From JASGKO01 sp049840595 (GTDB lineage: Bacteria; Verrucomicrobiota; Verrucomicrobiia; Chthoniobacterales; Chthoniobacteraceae): a stretch of DNA of 64,000 nt. Where the stretch lies: NCBI GenBank assembly GCA_049840595.1, contig JASGKO010000036.1:234604-298603 (forward strand), in the 5' to 3' direction. Positions 54,529 through 63,880 of this stretch are shown piece after piece (positions within the stretch are counted from its first letter, which is position 1; each line of letters begins with the position of its first letter). The notes beneath the pieces were generated by a model, which saw nothing but the letters and a program-made list of their open reading frames with translations, did not search any database and was not told the DNA's origin. The translations under genes and the position numbers were made by a program.

Positions 54529-55091
54529 GCACCGCCGAAGTTGTCTCCAAGCTGGAAGGAAAATTCAGCGCGCTCAAGAAAGTGGAATTTCGCGGGGAAA
54601 CCACACTCACGGTCCCTATTGAAGCGATTCATGAAGTGGCCCAATACTGTAAGGAAGCGCTCGGCTTTAATTATCTCATCGATCTTTCCGGCGTGGATAA
54701 TTACGGCGAGGAGCCCCGTTTCGAAGTGGTTTACGAGTTGTCCATTTTGGAGTCCAATATCCATCTGAGGTTGAAGTGCGCGGTCTCGGAAGATACCTTG
54801 GAAGTCCCCACAGTCAGCGATCTCTGGGCCACGGCCAACTGGCATGAACGCGAGGCATACGACATGTACGGCATTCGCTTTTCCGGTCACCCCAATTTGA
54901 CCCGCATTCTCATGTGGGAAGGTTTTCCCTATTATCCGCTGCGCAAAGATTTTCCACTCTCAGGAAAAGAGAGCAGTGTCCCCGACGTGGCTTTCACCAG
55001 GCCGATTCCATTGGCAGGCGGACCATTCGTGACCGCACCCTCGTGCGGCGGGTCGGATGATCGTGAGCCTCGGGCAAGACCAGCGGTTTAG
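54525..55091 (+). CDS. nuoC: NADH-quinone oxidoreductase subunit C
   Basis: A 188-residue complex I subunit of the 30-kDa family. FNYLIDLSGVDNYG, FEVVYELSIL, ANWHEREAYDMYGIRFSGHPNLTRILMWEGFPYYPLRKDFPLSGKE is diagnostic (the HEREAxDMYGI signature). The C-terminal tail (FVTAPSCGGSDDREPRARPAV) is a short extension without visible motif. Coupled to nuoB by ATGA. The next gene is on the opposite strand. Confidence 0.96.
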   Translation: MSTAEVVSKLEGKFSALKKVEFRGETTLTVPIEAIHEVAQYCKEALGFNYLIDLSGVDNYGEEPRFEVVYELSILESNIHLRLKCAVSEDTLEVPTVSDLWATANWHEREAYDMYGIRFSGHPNLTRILMWEGFPYYPLRKDFPLSGKESSVPDVAFTRPIPLAGGPFVTAPSCGGSDDREPRARPAV

Positions 55092-55139
55092 CCAACCTGT
55101 TTCATCCGTCCGTCTGCGCGCCTTTTACCCATATCGGGC

Positions 55140-55346
55140 TTATTGGGCGGTATCCAGCCCATGGCTATGGAATGGATCGTCATGCTTTTGATCCAGCCAG
55201 TTCGACTTCTTGGGAGCTGCCTTCAGCCGATTAAGCTGCTCACTAAGATCATTCACCTGGGCCTGTAAATCTTCGGCGCGTGTGTACTCATGGTAAGCGA
55301 CAACACCCAAGGCCAAGGCCAGCAGGAAAGCGAGGAGGGATTTCAT
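55140..55346 (-). CDS. Small membrane-anchored coiled-coil protein
   Basis: A 68-residue protein with an N-terminal hydrophobic helix (LLAFLLALALGVVAY) followed by a short heptad-like stretch (EDLQAQVNDLSEQLNRLKAA) and a polar tail. It resembles FtsL/FtsB-type or phage-shock-like bitopic proteins only in layout. No family is recognised. It lies 13 bases after the purine nucleoside phosphorylase gene on the same strand. Confidence 0.55.
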   Translation of the reverse strand: MKSLLAFLLALALGVVAYHEYTRAEDLQAQVNDLSEQLNRLKAAPKKSNWLDQKHDDPFHSHGLDTAQ

Positions 55347-55359
55347 AAAGTGCGCGATT

Positions 55360-56157
55360 CTACGCGATGGCGATCACTTTTTCCAGTAGTCGCCACAATT
55401 GAGCGGCCGCTTCCCGTCCCGTGGCCAGCACTTCGGAGTGATCGAGGGTTTCCTGGCCCATCCCCGCCGCCCAGTTGGTAAGGCAGGAGAAGGCGGCTAC
55501 CCGGACTCCCAGAGCACGGGCCTGAATCGCTTCGAGCACGGTGGACATCCCCACCGCATCAGCCCCGATGGCCTTCAGCATGCGAATCTCGGCGGGGGTC
55601 TCATATTGCGGCCCCACCAACCCGGCATAAACCCCCTCGTGGAGAGTGATCCCCTCGTCTGCCGAGGTCATGGAAAACTGTATCCGCAGCGCATGATCAT
55701 AGACGCAGCTCATGTCGAAAAAATGAGCGCCGCCAAGCAAAGGTGAGGTTCCGGTAAGGTTCAGATGATCGTTGAGCATCATCCAGGTGCCGGGAATAAA
55801 CGACTTGTTTAACGTTCCTGCCGCATTGGTTAGCACCACAGTCTGCACGCCGCAGGCAGCCATAAAACGGATGCCGGCCGTAATGACAGAGGCCGGATGC
55901 CCTTCATAGAGGTGAGCGCGGCCACTGGCCACCATAGCCGGTCTCCCCGCCATTTTGGCGATAAGGAATTCGCCGGCATGTCCCGGCACTTTGGAAACCG
56001 GCAGCCCCGCAATCTCAGAGTAGGAAATACGCTCCAGCACTTCAAGCTGGGAGACAAAGGCCCCGAGCCCGGAGCCGAGGACGAGCCCCCATTGCGGTTT
56101 CCATTTTTTCAGTGCCAGCGCTGCGGGGTGGCTTTCAAAATCGTTGGCAAATTTCAT
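55360..56157 (-). CDS. punA: Purine-nucleoside phosphorylase (trimeric type)
   Basis: A 265-residue enzyme of the trimeric PNP family, which splits purine nucleosides with phosphate into base and ribose-1-phosphate for salvage. Motifs are GLVLGSGLGAFVS (phosphate site), VPGHAGEF, SGRAHLYEGHPA, VVLTNAAGTLN, LVGPQYETPAEIRMLKAIGADAVGMSTVLEAI (purine-site Glu and Met region) and SCLTNWAAGM. Its ATG overlaps the stop of the upstream panE-like gene (56154-56157). Confidence 0.95.
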   Translation of the reverse strand: MKFANDFESHPAALALKKWKPQWGLVLGSGLGAFVSQLEVLERISYSEIAGLPVSKVPGHAGEFLIAKMAGRPAMVASGRAHLYEGHPASVITAGIRFMAACGVQTVVLTNAAGTLNKSFIPGTWMMLNDHLNLTGTSPLLGGAHFFDMSCVYDHALRIQFSMTSADEGITLHEGVYAGLVGPQYETPAEIRMLKAIGADAVGMSTVLEAIQARALGVRVAAFSCLTNWAAGMGQETLDHSEVLATGREAAAQLWRLLEKVIAIA

Positions 56158-57081
56158 TGTGGATTGAGGTATTGGAGCAGCGCGTAGAGCATTTCGAGTT
56201 GAGGTGAATGCGCTCCGGCCCGCTGTGCCTGACGTAAAGGTTCACCCCAGATCGATTCCACCTCGACGGCGCGACCATCGAGGAAATCCAGCATGCTCGA
56301 CGGCTTGTAGGGGCCCATTTTGGCACTGCGGATCATTTGAAATTCAATGAAATCGCGGGGGATTTCGTGCCCCAGTGTCGGCTGCACCAGCAATGGTTTC
56401 CTCCATGAGTGTGCGGGCAAGTTTTTCGAGAGCGAAATTGCCCAACACCTCCTCGACATTGGCCCGGGCGACAATGGAAAGGCCATTGAATGGGATGTTC
56501 CAGACGAGCTTGCGCCAGCGTTCGGTAACGAGATTTTCTACAACATGAGTTTCGATGCCGCTCTCGCGAAAAGCCGCCGCGAGAAAATGGGTGCGTTGCT
56601 GGGACGAACGCCGGAATTCGCCCAGGGAAAGAGTGCCGTGGCCGTAGTGCTCGATGACCCCGGACGCGACCCGATTGAGGCAAACGAAGCACAGCCCGCC
56701 GAGCACGCGCTGCTCGCCAAACTGCGCGGCGAGCAGTTCCTCGTTGCCAAGGCCGTTTTGGAGCGTCACCAACATCGTCTCCGGGCCGAGCAATGGAGGG
56801 ATTAACTTTGCAAGCGCTTCATTACCCGTCGTCTTTAACGCGATAAGCACGACGTCGCATGGGCCGATGTCTTCCGGGCCGGCATGGGCATTCACCTGGG
56901 AAAGCTGGATACCTCCGCCGGGCGAGCGGACGGCAAGCCCGTGCTCGCGAACGTGCTCGTAATCACTGCGCAGGAGAAAATGCACGTTGTAACCCGCGTG
57001 CGCCAGTTTTGCGCCGTAGTAGCTGCCCAGGGCACCCGATCCGACGATGGCGATTTTCCAGCTTTTGGGGTCGGAAGACAT
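56154..57081 (-). CDS. panE: 2-dehydropantoate 2-reductase-like (one frameshift)
   Basis: A PanE/ApbA-type NADP-dependent reductase, the third step of pantothenate synthesis. The first frame (from ATG 57081) has WKIAIVGSGALGSYYGAKLAHAG (Rossmann), CDVVLIALKTTGNEAL, VTLQNGLGNEELL and RWRKLVWNIPFNGLS (active-site Lys/Asn region). The second frame, after a break near 56385, has LGHEIPRDFIEFQM, GPYKPSSMLDFLDGRAVEVESIWGEPL and the C-terminal end. The start at 57081 is favoured because 44 upstream codons lack homology-like features. The frameshift removes the C-terminal substrate-binding part from the first frame. Other ketopantoate-like substrates are possible. Confidence 0.85.
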
Positions 57082-57318
57082 GAAGGGAAACCTTTCTTCA
57101 ACCGGCGGGTTCCAGCAAGTGTAAACGACGGCTGACTGTGAATTTGGTCGGTGATTGACTTCCGGAAGACCCGACGCCATCGTTACGGCGTCATGAATTT
57201 CGTATCGCGTCATCTCAATCGGGCTTCCGCAGCAGGGTGGAAGATCGGGGTCTGAGTTGAGGCTGCGCGTTCACTTCCGTTCTCTCTTCCCGGGCTGTTT
57301 CACGGAATCCCGCACGTA

Positions 57319-59112
57319 ATGAGCAAACCACCACCCCGCAAATACCCGCTCTGGAGCGTCCTGAAATTTCTCGGGCGCTACCCGTGGCTGTGTACGCTCG
57401 CGTTTGGCTTGTTGCTGATCATTCTCGGGCTGGAAATGGTGCTGCCGCAGATTCTCGGCGCGGCCATCACGGCGCTGAGCAATCACCTGAAAACCGGCGC
57501 ACCGTTCAGCCCGCTCCACTTCACGGCGCTTTTCTTCGGCCTCGCGCTCATTCGCGAACTGCTGCGCAATCAACTCGGCCCGGTGCGCAACCGGGTGATT
57601 CAGGGCGTGCTGGCGGATATTCGCGGGACGATCTACGACGCGATCCAGCGGCTCAGCTTCCAGTTTCACGACAAGGCGAGCACCGGGGAACTCATCTCGC
57701 GCTCGACCACCGACATCTGGCGCTTGCAGGACTTCCTGTTCGCCTTCCTGTTTATGACGGTCGATATCTTTGTCGCGATCGCGGTTTCGATCGTCCTCAT
57801 CTTCTGGGTCAGCCCGCTGCTGGGCTGGACGATTTTGGGAACCACCGTCCCCACGATTGCCATCATCGCCTTTTACGCGAAGAAAATGCACCGCCGCTGG
57901 CGCGCCGTGTGGGACAAGGAGGCGGCGATGACCACGGTCATCCAGGAAAATATCGCCGGGGTGCGCGTCGTGAAAGCCTTCGCCAAGGAGCCGCAGGAGA
58001 TTGCCAAGTTCCAGGCGAAGAAGGCGGACTTTTTGCAAACCCAATTCGACACGCTCAACTACTGGGTATCGCGCGTGCCGTTTGCGCAGTTCATCTTTGG
58101 GCTGAGCCTGCCGCTGATCTTGTGGCTCGGCGGACGGCAGGTGATCGCGGGCACGCTCGCCGTCGGCAGCCTCGCCAAGGTGGTTTTCTATCAGCTCGCG
58201 CTCAGCAATCGCGTGGCGACGATCGGTCGCTTTACCAACGTGGTGCAAAACGCCAGCGCCAGTGCCGAGCGCGTGATGGAGATCATCGACGACCCACAGC
58301 ACATTCCCAACGGATCTATTCCGCTGCCCGATGGCCCCGGCCTGGTGCAGTTCGAGCACGCGGGCTTTACCAATGCCAAGGGACGCGAGTTGCTGGCCGA
58401 CTTGAATTTCACCGTCCCACCGGGGCAAACCGTCGCAATTATCGGGCCGACCGGCTCCGGAAAAACGACGCTGGTCAATCTGCTCCCGCGCTTTTACGAC
58501 GCCACCGCCGGACGCATCCTGATCGAAGGCCGGGATACCAAGGAACTCGATCTCGCCAGCCTCCGCCGCAGCATCGGCGTGATTTTTCAGGAGACGTTCC
58601 TGTTCAGCACCACGGTGGCGGAGAACATCGCCTACGGACGCCCCACGGCCACGCGTGAGGAAGTCGTCGCGTGTGCCAAGGCAGCGCAGGCGCACGACTT
58701 CATCCTGCACCTGGAGAACGGCTACGATACCGTCATCGGCGAGCGCGGCGTGTCGCTCAGCGGCGGCCAGAAACAGCGGCTCTCGATCGCCCGTGCATTC
58801 TTGATGAACCCGCGCATTCTCGTGCTCGACGATGCTACGGCGAGCGTCGATGCGGAGACGGAGCGGCTCATCCAGCAGGCATTGAAGGAAGTCACCGTGG
58901 GACGCACCACCTTCGTCATCGCCCATCGCATTTCCACCGTGCAACATGCGGACTTGATTCTCGTGCTCGATCAGGGGCGGATCGTCGAGCGCGGCACGCA
59001 TACGGAACTGCTCCAGCGCGGCGGCTTCTATCGTACTATTTTCGAGCAGCAATTCAAACAGGCCCCGCTGCGTCACTCACCCAAACCCGTAACGATCCAT
59101 GGCGCAAGTTGA
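57319..59112 (+). CDS. ABC exporter half-transporter A, degenerate catalytic site
   Basis: A 597-residue type I exporter subunit: six helices in residues about 20-310, then an ATPase domain. Walker A is GPTGSGKTT (about residue 376), the signature is LSGGQKQR and the switch is AHR. The residue after Walker B is Asp505 (LVLDDATAS), where a catalytic Glu is usual. This Asp is the known mark of the degenerate site in heterodimeric exporters (for example TM287/TM288, BmrCD). It overlaps the next half-transporter gene by 14 bases, so the two should form a heterodimer. The substrate (lipid, drug or peptide) is unknown. Confidence 0.92.
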   Translation: MSKPPPRKYPLWSVLKFLGRYPWLCTLAFGLLLIILGLEMVLPQILGAAITALSNHLKTGAPFSPLHFTALFFGLALIRELLRNQLGPVRNRVIQGVLADIRGTIYDAIQRLSFQFHDKASTGELISRSTTDIWRLQDFLFAFLFMTVDIFVAIAVSIVLIFWVSPLLGWTILGTTVPTIAIIAFYAKKMHRRWRAVWDKEAAMTTVIQENIAGVRVVKAFAKEPQEIAKFQAKKADFLQTQFDTLNYWVSRVPFAQFIFGLSLPLILWLGGRQVIAGTLAVGSLAKVVFYQLALSNRVATIGRFTNVVQNASASAERVMEIIDDPQHIPNGSIPLPDGPGLVQFEHAGFTNAKGRELLADLNFTVPPGQTVAIIGPTGSGKTTLVNLLPRFYDATAGRILIEGRDTKELDLASLRRSIGVIFQETFLFSTTVAENIAYGRPTATREEVVACAKAAQAHDFILHLENGYDTVIGERGVSLSGGQKQRLSIARAFLMNPRILVLDDATASVDAETERLIQQALKEVTVGRTTFVIAHRISTVQHADLILVLDQGRIVERGTHTELLQRGGFYRTIFEQQFKQAPLRHSPKPVTIHGAS

Positions 59113-60904
59113 CGACATTCTGCTCCAGGAGGAGCTGGCCCTGCGTCCGCCTTCGGGCTATCTGTTCAAGCGGCTGGCGGCCTATCTCCGGCCCTATCGC
59201 AAGACCGTAGTTTGGACCCTGCTCGCCACGGCGCTGGCGGTCGCCTCGCAGTTGCTCGGGCCGAAATTCATCCAGATCGGAATCGATCGTTACCTCACCC
59301 ATTTCAAATCCGAGGCCGAGGCATATCACGGCATTCTGGTCATCAGCGTCATCTACCTGGGCAATCTTTTGCTCGGCTGGTTTGTCACCGTGGCGCAGGT
59401 GCGAAGTGCGGTCTTTGCCGGCGAAAGTGCGGTCAACGATTTGCGCGAAGACATCTTCAAGCACATCCAGCGGCTGTCGCTGAACTACTTCGACAAGACG
59501 CACCAGGGCCGCATCATCGCGCGCGCGGACACCGACTTAAATACGCTCGGCGAATTGATGACCTGGGGCGGCACGCAGTTACTCTCCAGTTTCGTCACCC
59601 TACTGGGCGTAATCGCGCTCATGCTGCAATACGACTGGCGACTGTGCCTGGCGGTGAGTCTGGTCATTCCGCCGCTGATTATCGCGACCATGCTCTTCCA
59701 GAAATACGGCATGGAAGCGTATCGCGAAGTGCGCTCGCAATCCTCGCGCCTCACCGCTGCCCTGGCGGAGAACATCACCGGCGTGCGCGTGGTGCAGGCG
59801 ATGGCGCGCCAGGAACTGAACTTCTCGCGCTTCCAGACCCTGCACGAAATCTACGGCCAGAAGGCGCTCACCTCAGCGCGCATCTTTCACACTTACATGC
59901 CGTTCATCGGGCTCGTGTCAGCCATCGGGGTGACGATCATTCTCAGCTACGGCGGGCGCCTCGCCTTGCGTGGGGAAATTTCCCCCGGCGAAGCTGGCGG
60001 CCTTCATCATGTATGTGGGCATGTTCTTCGGCCCAATCCAGGTGATGGGCGATCTCTACAATCAGGTGCTCTCTGGCCGTCCGCGGGTGCAGAGCGAGTA
60101 TTTGAACTGCTCGACACCGAGCCGCAGATCATCAACCGCCCACAAGCGAGCCCCCTGCCCACGTTGGAGGGCCAGGTGGCGTTTGAAAACATCTACTTCC
60201 GCTACGACACCACCGCGCAGGAACGCTGGATTTTGCAAGGCGTAAGCTTCGAGGCAAAGCCGGGCCAGACCGTGGCCCTGGTCGGAGCGACCGGCTCGGG
60301 CAAGACCAGCATCATCAGCCTGCTCGCGCGTTTCTATGAGCCGCAACAGGGGCGCATTTTGGTCGATGGCCACAACCTCGCGCACTCGACCATCGAGTCG
60401 CTGCACGAGCAGATCGGCATCGTGACCCAGGAGAACTTTCTCTTCACTGGCACCGTGATGGAAAACCTGAAATTCGGACGTCCGGAAGCCACCGATGACG
60501 AAGTGATCGCCGCCGCGAAGACGCTGGGCACCCACGACATTATTCTCGGGCTGAGCGAGGGCTACCAGACCAAGGTGGCCGAGCGCGGCGGCAACTTCAG
60601 CGCGGGCGAGCGACAGCTCATTTCCTTCACCCGCGCGATGGTCGCCCAGCCGCGCATTTTGATTCTCGATGAAGCAACGAGCGCGGTGGACCCACGGGCC
60701 GAAGAAGTCATCCAGCATGCGCTGGAGCAGCTCTTTGCGCGCCGGACCTGTTTTGTGATCGCGCACCGGCTCTCCACCGTGGTGCATGCGGACCAGATTC
60801 TGGTGTTGCGAAACGGGGAGATCATCGAGCGCGGAACGCATGTGGAGCTGCTGCAGCTTGGGGCGGAGTATCGGCGGCTCTACGACGAGTTTACGCGGCA
60901 CTAG
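59099..60904 (+). CDS. ABC exporter half-transporter B, consensus catalytic Glu (compensated frameshift)
   Basis: A 601-codon frame: six helices (about residues 30-330), then an ATPase domain with Walker A GATGSGKTS, signature FSAGERQ, Walker B LILDEATSA with Glu525 present, and AHRLST. The signature FSAGE deviates from LSGGQ, as expected of the half that completes the partner's degenerate site. The frame between about 59985 and 60105 reads as nonsense (GGLHHVCGHV); the adjoining frame gives KLAAFIMYVGMFFGPIQVMGDLYNQVLSG, so two opposing indels are likely. Partner of the preceding gene. Confidence 0.9.
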   Translation: MAQVDDILLQEELALRPPSGYLFKRLAAYLRPYRKTVVWTLLATALAVASQLLGPKFIQIGIDRYLTHFKSEAEAYHGILVISVIYLGNLLLGWFVTVAQVRSAVFAGESAVNDLREDIFKHIQRLSLNYFDKTHQGRIIARADTDLNTLGELMTWGGTQLLSSFVTLLGVIALMLQYDWRLCLAVSLVIPPLIIATMLFQKYGMEAYREVRSQSSRLTAALAENITGVRVVQAMARQELNFSRFQTLHEIYGQKALTSARIFHTYMPFIGLVSAIGVTIILSYGGRLALRGEISPGEAGGLHHVCGHVLRPNPGDGRSLQSGALWPSAGAERVFELLDTEPQIINRPQASPLPTLEGQVAFENIYFRYDTTAQERWILQGVSFEAKPGQTVALVGATGSGKTSIISLLARFYEPQQGRILVDGHNLAHSTIESLHEQIGIVTQENFLFTGTVMENLKFGRPEATDDEVIAAAKTLGTHDIILGLSEGYQTKVAERGGNFSAGERQLISFTRAMVAQPRILILDEATSAVDPRAEEVIQHALEQLFARRTCFVIAHRLSTVVHADQILVLRNGEIIERGTHVELLQLGAEYRRLYDEFTRH

Positions 60905-61094
60905 CATCCTGCTAAAAACGGCACAGCCAGTGACAATTGCGAATCCGTTTTCTGCCGGGAGGCGCACTCCTGTCGTGCATGAGTGCCCCTCATTTTTCAC
61001 CGCGAATCGATTGCATTGGACGGCAGCGGTCCTTTGCGGTCATGCTCCGGCGAAATCGGACCCGCAAGATTGCCGTGAGCCAGCCCATCCATTC

Positions 61095-61670
61095 ATGAAC
61101 CAGGAGAGCGACCCAGCGCTGACGTTGGATCTTTCCTTGATGGCCCGAATCAAGGAGGGCGACCGGGCGGCGTTTACGGAATTTTACGACCTGCACGCAG
61201 GCAAGCTCTTCGGGCTGATTTCCAATATTTTGCAGGACTCGAAAGAGGCGGAAGACGTGTTGCAGGAAGCCTTTGTTTATCTCTGGAAACAGGCCAACAG
61301 CTATGACTCCGAACGGGGAAAACCGCTGAGCTGGGTCATCCTCCTTTTTCGTCATAAAGCGATTGATCGCCTGCGCGCCCGGGCGCGCCAGCACCGGCTG
61401 GTCGAGCAAGCCGCCGCCGAGCCGCTCCCAACCACTAGCGAAGAGGGCTCGGCCGATGAAGGCGCGGTGCGCGACGAGCGGCAAGAGATCGTGCGCGACG
61501 CACTGGCGAAAATGCCGGAAGACCAGCGGCAGGCCATTCAATTCGCTTTTTTCCGCGGGCTGTCGCAGACGCAGATTTCCGATAGCTTGGGCATTCCCCT
61601 CGGCACGGTGAAGGCCCGAATCCGTCGTGGTTTGTTGAAACTTCGTCAATCGTTGAAAGGGAAACTATGA
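61095..61670 (+). CDS. ECF RNA polymerase sigma factor (SigK-like group)
   Basis: A 191-residue ECF sigma factor. Region 2 has GDRAAFTEFYDLHAGKLFGLISNILQDSKEAEDVLQEAFVYLWKQANSYDSERGKPLSWV. Region 4 has KMPEDQRQAIQFAFFRGLSQTQISDSLGIPLGTVKARIRRGLLKLR, a helix-turn-helix that binds the -35 element. The group matches that of mycobacterial SigK (ECF19), which pairs with an RskA-type anti-sigma factor, encoded next here (ATGA overlap at 61667-61670). The ATG at 61095 was chosen because the upstream frame lacks family features. Confidence 0.93.
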   Translation: MNQESDPALTLDLSLMARIKEGDRAAFTEFYDLHAGKLFGLISNILQDSKEAEDVLQEAFVYLWKQANSYDSERGKPLSWVILLFRHKAIDRLRARARQHRLVEQAAAEPLPTTSEEGSADEGAVRDERQEIVRDALAKMPEDQRQAIQFAFFRGLSQTQISDSLGIPLGTVKARIRRGLLKLRQSLKGKL

Positions 61671-62446
61671 TCGACGAACGCCACGAAGAACTCGCCTCAC
61701 TCTATGTGCTCAACTTGCTTGAGCCGGCGGAGCTTGCCGCGTTTGAGCAGGAACTCGCCGAAAATCCAGAGCTTGCGGAGCTGGTGCGAGAATTGGGAGA
61801 CAGTGCAGCGGCACTGGCCGACCCGTTGCCAGAGATCATGCCCCCCGCGCACTTGCGGGCAGCGGTTCTCGTCGAAATCGATTCTACCCCGGAACCGAAA
61901 AAGGTAATTCCGCTGGTTCGGAGCAGCGTAGTCGCTTGGGCGCTCGCCGCCGGATTTGCCCTGCTGGCGGGAATTGAGACCATCGAACGGCTGGATATGT
62001 ATCAGTCATATATCCAATACAAATCAAAATGGGCCGCCTATGAAGAACTCCTGCATGAGAATCAACTCCTGCACAACCAGATCGCGGAACTGGAGAGCGA
62101 AAACCAGTTCTCGCAATTGAAGATCGCGACGCTCGGCGCACTGGTGGACACGTATTCCAAAGGCAGCGTCGTGGTCGTGTGGGATGAGCAGAAGCAGACG
62201 GGCGTGATCAAGGTAACGAACATGCCGGCCCCGGCGGCGGATCGCGATTACCAGCTCTGGGTGGTGGACCCCGCTTATCCACAGCCGGTGAGCGCGGGCA
62301 TTTTCCGACTCGAAACCACCGGCATCGTGCGCACGGAATTTCATCCGGTGAAGCCGATTCATAAGGCCACGACGTTTGCGATCAGCATCGAACAAAAGGG
62401 CGGCGTGCCTGAGCACAAAGGCCCGATCATCATGGCCGGACAATGA
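61667..62446 (+). CDS. RskA-type anti-sigma factor
   Basis: A 259-residue membrane protein that should hold the preceding sigma factor inactive. The N-terminal anti-sigma domain has HEELASLYVLNLLEPAELAAFEQEL and continues to about residue 70. One helix follows (WALAAGFALLAGIETI, about 88-105), then a coiled-coil stretch (about 115-150) and an extracytoplasmic RskA C-terminal domain (QTGVIKVTNMPAPAADRDYQLWVVD, PQPVSAGIF, ATTFAISIEQKGGVPEHKGPIIMAG). Release probably needs regulated proteolysis or an external cue. Confidence 0.92.
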   Translation: MIDERHEELASLYVLNLLEPAELAAFEQELAENPELAELVRELGDSAAALADPLPEIMPPAHLRAAVLVEIDSTPEPKKVIPLVRSSVVAWALAAGFALLAGIETIERLDMYQSYIQYKSKWAAYEELLHENQLLHNQIAELESENQFSQLKIATLGALVDTYSKGSVVVVWDEQKQTGVIKVTNMPAPAADRDYQLWVVDPAYPQPVSAGIFRLETTGIVRTEFHPVKPIHKATTFAISIEQKGGVPEHKGPIIMAGQ

Positions 62447-63589
62447 TTTGGGGAATTCGCTGGGTGCTCGCCGCGGTGCTTTTTGCGTGGTCACTGCTGG
62501 TCATGGTGCCGGCCACTTCGCTACTGCTCTGGATCTTCTCGGTGGGGGCGAAGGAATACGGGCACTGGATCGCGCTGGCGGCGTTATTGCCATTGCTCGG
62601 CATTTCGCTGCGATCGCGCGCAGGAGTGCTCGTGACTATTTTGAGCGTGCTCACCATCGGGCTGTTCCTCTCCACCAGCGTGAGGGCGTGGTTCTTTGCG
62701 CGGGACTTGACGCAGCAACTGCAATCCGCCTTCGGTCCGGTGGATCAGAGCCGGTTGCTAAGCACGGACCCGTTTTCGTTTTCCCGGCTCTGGCTGGGCG
62801 GCAAGGCCCAGCCGGTGCAGGTGGAGAACTACGAGTTCGCCCAGCCGGAAGGGAAGCCGCTTTCCCTGCGCTTTTTTCCGCAGCGTGAAAGGGGGGAATG
62901 CGCCCTGCATCGTGATGCTGCACACCGGCGGCTGGAACCGGGGGAATCCCGATGAATTCAGGCCGTTCAGCCATCTGCTGGCGCGGAATGGCTACGCGGT
63001 GGCGGCGATCGAGTATCGGCTCGCCCCGATGGCAACCTGGCCCGCACAACGGGATGATACGCTGACGGCGATCCGGTATCTCAAGGCCCACAGCACGGAG
63101 CTGGGAATCGATCCCACGTGCTTCGTGCTGCTCGGGCGCTCGGCGGGCGGGCAGATTGCGGAAGTGGTGGCCTATACGGCGAACGATCCGGCGATCCGCG
63201 CGTGCATCGCTTTTTATGCACCGGCCGATCTGACTTACGCCTACCAATTTGGCTACGAGAGCGACATGCTGAAGTCCCCGCTCCTGCTCCGACAGCTCCT
63301 CGGCGGTTCGCCCACGCAGGCAGCGGCCAATTTCGATTCAGCGTCATCCATTCGCTGGGTGGGCCAGCAAAGCCCGCCCACTCTGCTCTTGCATGGCGCC
63401 CCTGATCCGTTGGTCTGGGCAAAACAAAGCGAGCGGCTCGACGCGCGGCTGACGCAGATCGGCGTGCCGCATTATTTCGTGCGGGTGCCATGGGGCACGC
63501 ATGCGTTTGACTTCAATCCGAACGGACCGGGCGGGCAAATCAGCGAGTATGCGGTGGGCTATTTCCTGGCAGCGGTGCTGAAGGGGTAG
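62443..63589 (+). CDS. Membrane-anchored alpha/beta-hydrolase (esterase family) with one frameshift
   Basis: The first frame has three N-terminal membrane helices (about residues 5-85), then a hydrophilic stretch. After a break at the G6 run near 62890, the second frame has the hydrolase domain: CIVMLHTGGWNRG (oxyanion-hole HGG-like motif), VAAIEYRLAP, FVLLGRSAGGQIAE (GxSxG nucleophile elbow), HGAPDPLV (acid) and WGTHAFDF (His). This is the acetyl-esterase/HSL-type family. It starts in an ATGA overlap with the anti-sigma gene and is probably under the sigma factor. Substrate unknown. Confidence 0.85.
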
Positions 63590-63593
63590 AATT

Positions 63594-63631
63594 AACCACG
63601 AAGACACGAAGGGCACGAAGAGGGGAAAGAA
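63594..63631 (+). repeat. Short CACGAAG-word repeat stretch
   Basis: The sequence after the esterase stop contains three spaced CACGAAG words (ACCACGAAG, ACACGAAG, GGCACGAAG). This iterated motif is a common intergenic repeat in Verrucomicrobiota and Planctomycetota in my recollection. No gene is seen. Confidence 0.45.
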
Positions 63632-63720
63632 CAAACAAACGTGAACGAAGAATTGAGTGCAGACTGGACGGGCGAACGCCTTCCCTGAGAGCAGTTACCG
63701 AAAGTCATTGATAACAGAAT

Positions 63721-63793
63721 TTAACCGCGGATGACCCGGATGGGCGCAGATAAAAGGTCAGCCATCCGTGTTATCCGCGAAATCCGCGGTTAA
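63721..63793. repeat. Inverted repeat with TTAACCGCGGAT ends
   Basis: TTAACCGCGGAT (63721-63732) pairs perfectly with ATCCGCGGTTAA (63782-63793), with further GGAT/ATCC words in between. The region has no coding character and looks like a mobile or structural intergenic repeat. Confidence 0.6.
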
Positions 63794-63830
63794 GATCAGT
63801 CGCTTTTACCATTTTATACGATGCTGGTTG

Positions 63831-63880
63831 CGTAGAGAAAGCCGCTACGGGTCGCAGCAGTCCAAGGGCATGGAGATTTT
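63831..63880 (-). repeat. Dispersed stem-loop repeat, copy 2
   Basis: On the minus strand this reads CCTTGGACTGCTGCGACCCG, then TAGCGGCTTTCTCTACGC, clearly related to copy 1 at 44999-45055. The first stem is less perfect here, and the second stem is missing. The rest of 63590-64000 has no gene I can support. Confidence 0.55.

Noticed and set aside
57271..59076. 601-codon minus-strand frame
   Set aside because: Antisense to ABC half-transporter A, which has a complete set of motifs.
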